The notes below the pieces were generated by a model. It had not been told where the DNA came from and made no database searches. It was given only the letters and a program-made list of their open reading frames with translations. Below, one piece after another: positions 58,209-64,000 of a DNA stretch of 64,000 nt. The stretch is from positions 1 through 64,000 of the forward strand of contig JAKAJO010000040.1 of assembly GCA_021813745.1 (NCBI GenBank), in the 5' to 3' direction. Source of the stretch: Acidobacteriota bacterium. GTDB taxonomy: Bacteria > Acidobacteriota > Terriglobia > Terriglobales > Acidobacteriaceae. Within the stretch, counting starts at the first letter, position 1; the number at the start of each line of letters is the position of its first letter. The position numbers were made by a program, and so were the translations under genes.

Positions 58209-59428
58209 TAGCGATCGATCTCCCCCAGAACAATATCGATGGAGCCGATCACCGCAACGACATCCGCCAGCATACCGCCTTTGCACATCGTCTCCAGCGC
58301 CTGGAGTGTGGCAAAAGACGGATACCGCATGTGGACTCGCCACGGCTTTGCGGTTCCATCGGAAACAACATAAAAGCCAATTTGCCCATGCCCACACTCG
58401 ATGCCCTGATAGACCTCGCCTGCCGGCACGTTGAATCCCTCGGTGACAATCTTGAAGTGATGGATGAGGGCCTCCATCTGCGTTTTCATCTTCTCCCGGT
58501 CTGGCAGAACGACCTTGGGCGCATCGGCCTTCACCGAGCCCTCCGGCATTCCGTCGAGGGCCTGCTGAATAATTTTGATACTTTCACGCATCTCGTCGAG
58601 ACGCACAAGGTAGCGCGCCCAAGTGTCTCCGTCCGGAAGGACCGGCACCTTGAACTGAAACTTCTCGTAGCTCGAATAGGGCATGTCTCGGCGGAGGTCA
58701 ATGTCTACGCCTGAAGCACGCAACGGCGGACCGGTTACTCCGTATGCAATTGCATCTTCTGCAGAGAGATAGCCAATACCCTTCAAGCGATTCTTGAAGA
58801 TTGGATTACCAGTGAGGAGATTGGAGTACTCGTCGAACTTCTCAGGCAGAGTCTTGATGAATGCCTGGACCCGGGGCAGGAAGTCAATGGGGGGCTCCAT
58901 GGCTAGTCCGCCCACGCGGATGTAGCTGGTCATCATGCGCTGGCCGGCAACGGCTTCGAGCAGGCGGAGAATCTCTTCGCGTTCGCGAAAAGTGTAGAGG
59001 AACACGGTGAGCGCCCCAATGTCCATGGCATGGGTGCCAAGCCAGATGAGGTGCGAGTTCAAACGGCTGAGCTCTGCAAGAAGGACGCGGAGCCACTGGG
59101 CTTTGTCCGGGATCTCCAGATCGAGCAGCTTTTCAACGGCGAGACAATAGGCCAGATTGTTCGACAGGGGATCAAGATAGTTGACACGATCGGTCAACGG
59201 CACCACTTGCTGGTAAAACTTCGCCTCGCAGGTTTTTTCGATCCCTGTATGCAGGTATCCGATCTCGGGATAGAGGCGAACAACGATTTCGCCATCGATC
59301 TCGAGAACTAGCCGGAGCACACCGTGGGTGGCTGGGTGCTGCGGTCCCATGTTCAGGACCATATGCTGGTCCTTTGCGCCTTCGGCGACAGGGACTTCGA
59401 GGATGGGCGTACCGGCACGGTCGGTCAT
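58208..59428 (-). CDS. nuoD: NADH-quinone oxidoreductase subunit D (second complex I)
   Basis: 49-kDa-type subunit of 406 residues that forms the quinone site with NuoB. Motifs: NMGPQHPATHGVLRLVLEIDGE, HTGIEKTCEAKFYQQ, PLTDRVNYLDPLSNNLAY and the C-terminal VVAVIGSIDIVLGEIDR. It follows nuoC without a gap; C and D are separate, not fused as in E. coli. Full length suggests a functional protein even though its usual partner gene nuoB is absent here. Confidence 0.96.
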   Translation of the reverse strand: MTDRAGTPILEVPVAEGAKDQHMVLNMGPQHPATHGVLRLVLEIDGEIVVRLYPEIGYLHTGIEKTCEAKFYQQVVPLTDRVNYLDPLSNNLAYCLAVEKLLDLEIPDKAQWLRVLLAELSRLNSHLIWLGTHAMDIGALTVFLYTFREREEILRLLEAVAGQRMMTSYIRVGGLAMEPPIDFLPRVQAFIKTLPEKFDEYSNLLTGNPIFKNRLKGIGYLSAEDAIAYGVTGPPLRASGVDIDLRRDMPYSSYEKFQFKVPVLPDGDTWARYLVRLDEMRESIKIIQQALDGMPEGSVKADAPKVVLPDREKMKTQMEALIHHFKIVTEGFNVPAGEVYQGIECGHGQIGFYVVSDGTAKPWRVHMRYPSFATLQALETMCKGGMLADVVAVIGSIDIVLGEIDR

Positions 59429-59935
59429 TTAGCGATACCCCTCCACCGGGTAGTCCTTGCGCAAGGGATGTCCTTGCCAATCTTCAGGCATCATGATGCG
59501 GCGCAGGTTGGGGTGCCCCTCGAAGCGAATCCCGAAAAGATCAAAGACCTCACGTTCAAAGAAGTTGGCTGCGGGCCAGATTGAGGTGATGGACTCCACG
59601 GCAGGATCCGTCTCCTCCAGCAACACACGCAGCCGGATCCGCTCCAGAAGCTTATGCGAGAGGATGTGGTAGCTGAGCTGGAAGCGGGGGGAGGAAGGGA
59701 ACCAATCGACCGCAGTCATGTCCTCAAAGAAATTGTAGCCTGCGGCCTGAACTGCGGCTGCGGCTTCAAGAATCGATTCCGGGGCAACGGTAAGAGTCAT
59801 TTCTCCACGATCGAAGCGAGCATCGACCCATGCTTCGGAGTTCCATCTCTGGAGGGCCTGAACGGCGGGATGATTCGGCATCGCTTCGAGGACTTCCAGC
59901 TTGCTGGAAAGCGTCTTTTTGATTGACTCGCTCAT
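59429..59935 (-). CDS. nuoC: NADH-quinone oxidoreductase subunit C (second complex I)
   Basis: 30-kDa-type subunit of 168 residues in the connecting module. The C-terminal signature reads FFEREVFDLFGIRFEGHPNLRR followed by PLRKDYPVEGYR. The frame reaches 59965, but the ATG at 59935 begins 2 bases after the nuoA stop and is preferred. In a usual operon nuoB would lie between nuoA and nuoC; the 2-base gap leaves no room for it. Confidence 0.95.
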   Translation of the reverse strand: MSESIKKTLSSKLEVLEAMPNHPAVQALQRWNSEAWVDARFDRGEMTLTVAPESILEAAAAVQAAGYNFFEDMTAVDWFPSSPRFQLSYHILSHKLLERIRLRVLLEETDPAVESITSIWPAANFFEREVFDLFGIRFEGHPNLRRIMMPEDWQGHPLRKDYPVEGYR

Positions 59936-59937
59936 CG

Positions 59938-60339
59938 TTACAGGTCCGCCTTGTCCTGGCTCCAATTCAGGATGCCTTTGCGCACAATGTAGTAGAGTCC
60001 GACAGCGACAAAGCCGAGGTAGACCACCATTTCCCAGAAACCAAACATGCGCGACCCGGTAATCATGGGTAGCTTCCGGTAGATCACTGCCCAGGGCATC
60101 ATGAAGACTGCTTCGACGTCGAACAGGATAAACAGCATCGCCACCATGTAAAAGCGAACACTAAATCGACCGCGTGCATCCCCGACGGATTCAATGCCAC
60201 ACTCGTACGCGGCAAGTTTGACCCTGGAGTTACGGTGCCTGCCAATGAACCAGGAAGCCGTCACCATTCCCACGCCCATGCCGAACGCGACAAGGATCTG
60301 GAGGAACAGAGGTAGATATTGCCAGTGGTAGCGAATCAT
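59938..60339 (-). CDS. nuoA: NADH-quinone oxidoreductase subunit A (second complex I)
   Basis: First gene of the second complex I operon: a 133-residue, three-helix membrane subunit. Family motifs: KLAAYECGIESVGDARGRFSVRFYMVAMLFILFDVEAVFM with the conserved Cys in ECG. The start ATG has CCGGAG 5 bases upstream, and a sigma70-like promoter lies about 90 bases upstream. Confidence 0.95.
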   Translation of the reverse strand: MIRYHWQYLPLFLQILVAFGMGVGMVTASWFIGRHRNSRVKLAAYECGIESVGDARGRFSVRFYMVAMLFILFDVEAVFMMPWAVIYRKLPMITGSRMFGFWEMVVYLGFVAVGLYYIVRKGILNWSQDKADL

Positions 60340-60424
60340 GGAACTCCGGTTCAGATTGAGCTGCAGAAATCCGTGTTCAGAAGCAGCGGACCTGCACGAG
60401 GAAGCGCTGCAAGCCGCTAGTTTG

Positions 60425-60453
60425 AGATTAGGTTTTCAACCGCATCCCGTCAA
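60425..60453 (-). promoter_or_regulatory. Sigma70-like promoter of the second nuo operon
   Basis: On the minus strand, TTGACG (60448-60453, 5 of 6 to consensus) is followed by a 17-base spacer and TAATCT (60425-60430). The predicted start is near 60418, about 80 bases before nuoA. Confidence 0.5.
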
Positions 60454-60494
60454 GGAGTTGGCAGAGGGAAAGTCACCTTACGCGCGTTGACGTA

Positions 60495-60530
60495 TGTGCT
60501 TGCAACTTCAGTTCTGAAGTCGCAAGCACA
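60495..60530. repeat. 36-bp near-perfect inverted repeat upstream of nuoA
   Basis: TGTGCTTGC (60495-60503) pairs with GCAAGCACA (60522-60530), and inside it ACTTCAG pairs with CTGAAGT, with one mismatch between the blocks and a 2-base centre. No U tract follows on either strand. It lies about 40 bases upstream of the nuoA -35 box, a position that suits a dimeric regulator. Confidence 0.6.
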
Positions 60531-60812
60531 AAGAGCTTGACGAGCACCACTCGCTCTTCGCTTCCTGCTTTATACCGATGAGGTCCCCTCCTTCATTGTG
60601 AGCGCGATCACATAGGTTCATTTCAGGATGCAAAACGGGTTGGTGTTGTTTTAGAACGCGGTATGTGGATGGATTCAAGAAAGACGTTGGGATCGTCGAC
60701 GAGCGGAGGGACCTTACCATTCAACGCGACGCCCGCAAACCATCCGCCTTATACGGCAGGTCTTGGCAGGGATTCAACGGCATTGGTCTCAGCGCAAAAC
60801 CGTCGACACCTG
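60531..60812. other. Intergenic region, no gene recognised
   Basis: Between the nuoA upstream dyad and the possible small gene at 60813 I see no convincing coding frame, RNA gene or repeat. An open plus-strand frame starts at 60663, but its first 50 codons read as low-complexity, non-protein-like sequence. Confidence 0.4.
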
Positions 60813-61004
60813 ATGAGACCTCAAGCGGGCCGCGCACTGGGGATTCTTGGGCATGCCATTGACTGTCTGCTGGACGGGTATCTATGTATTCCGAGAATGA
60901 TTCACCATCGCGATGGAGAGCTTCAGACTGTCGAGCTCCTCATGGCGAAGAAGCGAGAGATTCATTTTGACTGTCGAGTCGTTCTACTTTGCGCGAGGAG
61001 TTAA
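60813..61004 (+). CDS. Possible small hypothetical protein
   Basis: Sixty-three residues with a coherent helical pattern (GRALGILGHAIDCLLDGYL, then QTVELLMAKKREIHFDC). It recalls a small helical protein type I have seen in acidobacteria, but I cannot confirm this. No ribosome site precedes the ATG, and the frame is open upstream to 60663 without protein-like content, so this could be a decayed gene. Confidence 0.35.
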   Translation: MRPQAGRALGILGHAIDCLLDGYLCIPRMIHHRDGELQTVELLMAKKREIHFDCRVVLLCARS

Positions 61005-61079
61005 GATCACGTTTCCGGTGCTGACGGCAGCATGTTCCAAGGCACCGAGGAGAGACCGAAAGAAGAGTCGGCAGAATGG

Positions 61080-61085
61080 TATTCT
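61080..61085 (+). promoter_or_regulatory. -10 box for a leaderless phosphoesterase transcript
   Basis: TATTCT lies 6 bases before the GTG at 61092, with no ribosome site between. It supports this GTG over the upstream ATG at 61032. Confidence 0.4.
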
Positions 61086-61091
61086 GTGCCG

Positions 61092-62138
61092 GTGAAGCAG
61101 CAAATTCTTCGAGTGTCCGGCCTTTTGCTGGCGTTTTGCGTAACATTGCTGGGCGGGCGGTTGAGCTTCGGGCTCCAAGCGGATCTGCAACCATCCATGA
61201 CATCTCCGACCATGACGATGTCGCAGTTTGATTCCGGAGGTCCGATTCACATTGTGGTGTACGGAGATAGCCGATTTACCGATCCGTCTGTGACCCAGGG
61301 AACAAATCCGCGCGTGCGGCAATGGCTCGCTCAAAGGATCGCCCGGGAACATCCGGATGTCCTGATGCTGACAGGAGATACTCCATATACGGGCGCAAAA
61401 GAGGCGGACTGGGAAGTCTTCCAAAGGGAGACGGCGGTGTGGCGAGACCAACACATCCTGGTTTTGCCGACGACCGGGAATCACGAGATCTACGGAGGAT
61501 ACAAGGCTGGCATCCTCAACTACCTGAAGAACTTCCCTGAGGTTGAAGGGTACCGGCACTACTCAGCTTTACTTGGCAGCGTGGAGGTGATCGCGCTGGA
61601 TTGCACGGTGGGAGGAGATGCCAGCAGCGACCAGGCGGAGTGGTTTGCGGCACAACTGGATCATCTGCCGGACCAGGTGCATTTCCTCATGGTCCTTTAC
61701 CACATTCCATGGGTGGTTGATCGGCAATCCCAGATCTTCATTAATCTGCCTTCGAAGGATGCCTTGGTGCTTCGCAACATTCTTGAAGCGCATTTGCCAA
61801 AGCTCCATGCGCGAGTCATGGTTTTCAGTGGGCATATTCACAATTACGAGAGGTTTGAGCGGCGCGGTGTGGAATATGTAGTCACTGGAGGCGGCGGGGC
61901 GCAACCGTACCCTCTCTTATTCCGCGGACGGGGCGATCTATACCGGGATCCAGGATTTCCTGTGTATCACTATTTGACTTTGGATGTGACTGATAACCAG
62001 ATGCATGCGGTGATGTGGAAAATTGTCAATCCAGATGCGTCGGTGTTGACGGTCGAGGCAAAGGATGAGTTCACGCTGACGGCACCCAAGCAAAGACCGC
62101 CCCACCCGAAGGCACCTCATGCACAAAGAAGCCAGTAG
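61092..62138 (+). CDS. Exported calcineurin-like metallophosphoesterase
   Basis: A 348-residue phosphoesterase with two-metal-site motifs in the family order: YGDSRFTD, LTGDTPYTG, TTGNHEIYGGY and FSGHIHNYERF. The N-terminus from the chosen GTG (VKQQILRVSGLLLAFCVTLLGG) is a signal peptide or anchor, so it acts outside the cytoplasm; a start at 61032 would place 20 polar residues in front of it. The overall pattern is like purple acid phosphatase/UDP-sugar hydrolase relatives. The C-terminal tail is Pro/Lys-rich. Substrate unknown. Confidence 0.86.
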   Translation: MKQQILRVSGLLLAFCVTLLGGRLSFGLQADLQPSMTSPTMTMSQFDSGGPIHIVVYGDSRFTDPSVTQGTNPRVRQWLAQRIAREHPDVLMLTGDTPYTGAKEADWEVFQRETAVWRDQHILVLPTTGNHEIYGGYKAGILNYLKNFPEVEGYRHYSALLGSVEVIALDCTVGGDASSDQAEWFAAQLDHLPDQVHFLMVLYHIPWVVDRQSQIFINLPSKDALVLRNILEAHLPKLHARVMVFSGHIHNYERFERRGVEYVVTGGGGAQPYPLLFRGRGDLYRDPGFPVYHYLTLDVTDNQMHAVMWKIVNPDASVLTVEAKDEFTLTAPKQRPPHPKAPHAQRSQ

Positions 62139-62197
62139 CTTCTCGCTTTGACAGTGGCGCTCCTGATGGGCGGATCGTGGGACAAAACCATGCTGCT

Positions 62198-62962
62198 TTA
62201 TTGACCCACCGCAAGGACACCGAAGAGCACCAGCCATGCGATTCCCATGGCATGCCAGTACCACGCTGAAGCATCCACTGCAATCTGACGCAGCTCGACG
62301 CGGCGCAGAAAGCCGGTAGAGACGATGCAGGCAATCAGCGCGACAAGACCAACAAGAAGGTGTCCAGCGTGCAGCCCGGTGATGAGGTAAAAGAAGTAGC
62401 TGGCAGGTGTTGCCGAGCGATCAAAGGCGAATCCCTGTGCAGTCAGTTGCCTCCATGCGGTCCATTGACCCGCGAGGAAAAGTCCACCAAGTGCAAGGGT
62501 TGCGGCAATCCAAGGAAGCGTTTTTTGCAGGGCCGGATGACCAAGTCCCAGCCACTCCTCCAGTACATCCACCTCACGAAAAATATTCCGGCGCGCGAAT
62601 TCCATGGTGAGGCTGCTGAGGAGTAGAACTGCCGTATTGAGGTACAGGATGGGCGGAAGGACGACTGGGTGCCAGTCGCCGATTTGCTCGTGGGTTCGTG
62701 GGTCCATATGCATGCCCGCCTGACGAGCAAAGAAAAGAACGACGAGCATGACGAAGAACATCATGTCGCCTGCCAAGCCAAAAAAAACGAAAAATCGGAT
62801 ACGGTGGAGCAATTCACGGGGACCGCGCCGCTCATTCCTCCAGTTGTCATCTCCACCTCCCCCTCCGCCACCGGTGGGACGCCTGTCCAAAGGCGGCTTT
62901 CCGCCAATCCCGGGTTCTTTCCGTTCCGTCTCTGCCGGAGAGTGAGTGAAGGTCGCGGGCAT
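62198..62962 (-). CDS. Heme-copper oxidase subunit III family protein
   Basis: A 254-residue protein with five helices, the size and pattern of the short bacterial subunit III of cytochrome c or quinol oxidases. Motifs: FFGLAGDMMFFVMLVVLFF, LNTAVLLLSSLTMEFA, FYLITGLHAGHLLVGL and the final ASAWYWHAMGIAWLVLFGVL. The first 50 residues are a hydrophilic extension with seven consecutive glycines. No subunit I or II gene is adjacent, so it is an orphan or belongs to an oxidase elsewhere. Start with GAGAGG 5 bases upstream. Confidence 0.85.
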   Translation of the reverse strand: MPATFTHSPAETERKEPGIGGKPPLDRRPTGGGGGGGDDNWRNERRGPRELLHRIRFFVFFGLAGDMMFFVMLVVLFFARQAGMHMDPRTHEQIGDWHPVVLPPILYLNTAVLLLSSLTMEFARRNIFREVDVLEEWLGLGHPALQKTLPWIAATLALGGLFLAGQWTAWRQLTAQGFAFDRSATPASYFFYLITGLHAGHLLVGLVALIACIVSTGFLRRVELRQIAVDASAWYWHAMGIAWLVLFGVLAVGQ

Positions 62963-63139
62963 AGGGCCTCTCGATGAGCGTCTTGTGGAAACATAAGTTA
63001 CCGGATGCGAACCTTCCGCGCATTCAGCGTGTCAAGACTCTCTCAAAGGAAGATTACTCTTACTTTGACTGCGGTGCATAGAGAATCGACACCGCGTTCC
63101 TTCCCAATCAAACTCTTTTTGATGGCAACTGAGGGCAGT

Positions 63140-63736
63140 TTATCGGCGGTTTGCCGAGTCAACAAGTGCTAAAAATGCCGAGTGGACCCGCCGGTCATGC
63201 GATAGCTCGGGATGAAAGGTCGCGGCCATGATATGCCCTTGTCGAATCAGAACAGGATCTCCGTCCCGGCGGGCAAGGACCTCCACGCCGTGACCGACCT
63301 TCAGGATTCGGGGAGCACGAATAAAGACCATCTCAAGTGGGCCGCCAGGTAGAGAAGTGGGCGCGGTGAGGATGGAAGAGTCAATCTGGCGGCCATAGGC
63401 GTTGCGCTGAATGGTGACATCGACAAGCCCCAGTGAGCGTTGCGTCGGATTGAGCACCTCGCGGGCAAGGAGGATTGCACCCGCGCATGTGCCGAAGACC
63501 GGATTCGATGCGCAGTATCGCTGCAAGGCTTGAAAGAATTGGTGTTTTTCGAGGAACTTGAGCATCGTGGTGGATTCGCCCCCGGGCAATACGAGTGCCT
63601 CCAACGGCTCAAGTTCCTCTGGTTTACGTACTGCGACGGGCTCAGCTCCTACCTCCTCAAGGGCGGCAGCGTGAGCGGCATAGTCTCCCTGGATGGCCAG
63701 CACTCCAATGCGCTTCGGCGCGGGGATGTGGGGCAA
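63140..63736 (-). CDS. pdxT: Pyridoxal 5'-phosphate synthase glutaminase subunit PdxT
   Basis: Class I glutamine amidotransferase of 198 residues that feeds ammonia to PdxS for vitamin B6 synthesis. Signatures: IGVLAIQGDYAAHAAAL, LPGGESTTMLKF, the nucleophile Cys in FGTCAGAILLA and the His-Glu pair in ATFHPELS. The start is TTG with AGGAG 8 bases upstream. It follows pdxS after 27 bases. Confidence 0.95.
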   Translation of the reverse strand: MPHIPAPKRIGVLAIQGDYAAHAAALEEVGAEPVAVRKPEELEPLEALVLPGGESTTMLKFLEKHQFFQALQRYCASNPVFGTCAGAILLAREVLNPTQRSLGLVDVTIQRNAYGRQIDSSILTAPTSLPGGPLEMVFIRAPRILKVGHGVEVLARRDGDPVLIRQGHIMAATFHPELSHDRRVHSAFLALVDSANRR

Positions 63737-63763
63737 CCTTCGTTCTCCTGTCGTGCGAGGACT

Positions 63764-64000
63764 CTACCAGCCGCGGGTTTGCAACAACTGGGCTTCTTCA
63801 ATGGCAGCGGCAGCCAGGCCCTTCATGGTTCCGGTCACCTGCTCCGAGACTTCGGCAAGGATCTTGGGATCGTTGTAGTGCGTGGTCGCCGTCACGATTG
63901 CTTTGGCGCGACTCACGGCTTCCTCCCGCTCCTTGGGATTATTTTCCACATCGAGGGGTGTGGCCCGTTCCTTCATGAAGATTCCCGAACCAACGAAAAT
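63764..64000 (-). CDS. pdxS: Pyridoxal 5'-phosphate synthase lyase subunit PdxS, 3' part
   Basis: The last 78 residues of PdxS, which makes pyridoxal phosphate from ribose 5-phosphate, glyceraldehyde 3-phosphate and ammonia. The frame runs off the right window edge. The visible part begins IFVGSGIFMKERATPLD, a strictly conserved PdxS stretch around the phosphate site, and continues with KAIVTATTHYNDPKILAEVSE. The ATG at 63976 is internal. Forms an operon with pdxT. Confidence 0.95.
   Translation of the reverse strand: MFVGSGIFMKERATPLDVENNPKEREEAVSRAKAIVTATTHYNDPKILAEVSEQVTGTMKGLAAAAIEEAQLLQTRGW

Noticed and set aside
59930-59970. Possibility that nuoB is present but frameshifted between nuoA and nuoC
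   Set aside because: Only 2 bases separate the nuoA stop from the nuoC start, so there is no space for a remnant.

Overview
The window is a GC-rich bacterial chromosome segment with dense, often overlapping genes. Gene content and protein style suggest an acidobacterium of the Terriglobia/Acidobacteriaceae type: two complex I loci, B. subtilis-type succinate dehydrogenase, hopanoid HpnJ, large secreted glycoside hydrolases and a fused formiminotransferase-cyclodeaminase. This placement is an inference; there is no rRNA or marker in the window to prove it. I saw no tRNA, rRNA, insertion sequence, phage gene or CRISPR array.

Layout. 1-7.3 kb (+): the tail of a complex I operon, nuoJ(partial)-K-L-M-M2-N, with two tandem nuoM genes and a longer NuoL lateral-helix region. 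7.5-10.8 kb (-): sdhCAB. 11-12.9 kb: rdgB (-) and a CPA2-type antiporter (+). 13.1-17.5 kb (+): alpha-L-rhamnosidase plus rhamnose permease RhaT. 17.6-23.6 kb (-): an adaptor-TPR-TolC export operon, then hpnJ and two half-size DMT transporters. 23.7-26.7 kb (+): queF, an MFS transporter and a GT2 glycosyltransferase. 26.7-35.9 kb: ispG, small secreted proteins, an SDR, a CpsB-type phosphatase, purQ, a GH31 glycosidase and ftcD. 36-46.9 kb: an exopolysaccharide locus (nucleotide-sugar dehydrogenase, epimerase, a fused Wzz-Wza-like protein, an O-antigen ligase/polymerase, a DUF2334 deacetylase and three GT4 enzymes). 46.8-60.3 kb (-): a second complex I operon, nuoA-C-D-orfX-E-F-G-H-J-K-L-M-N, with no nuoB and no nuoI. 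61-64 kb: a metallophosphoesterase, an orphan heme-copper oxidase subunit III, pdxT and the end of pdxS.

How it fits together. The first 10.8 kb and the 46.8-60.3 kb block both feed the quinone pool: an enlarged proton-pumping complex I, succinate dehydrogenase, and a second NADH-type complex I that needs at least two Fe-S subunits from elsewhere. The middle of the window serves plant-polymer use (rhamnosides, alpha-glucosides or xylosides) and envelope construction (hopanoid tailoring, polysaccharide export).

The points most worth a second look are: (1) the complex I operon lacking exactly nuoB and nuoI and carrying an unknown 103-residue gene; (2) the 2M-type complex I whose second NuoM has lost the TM7 lysine; (3) a polysaccharide co-polymerase fused to an outer-membrane export domain through a signal-peptide-like helix; (4) a recurrent TANNNT box 6-7 nt in front of start codons without a Shine-Dalgarno, which implies leaderless transcripts for many genes here.
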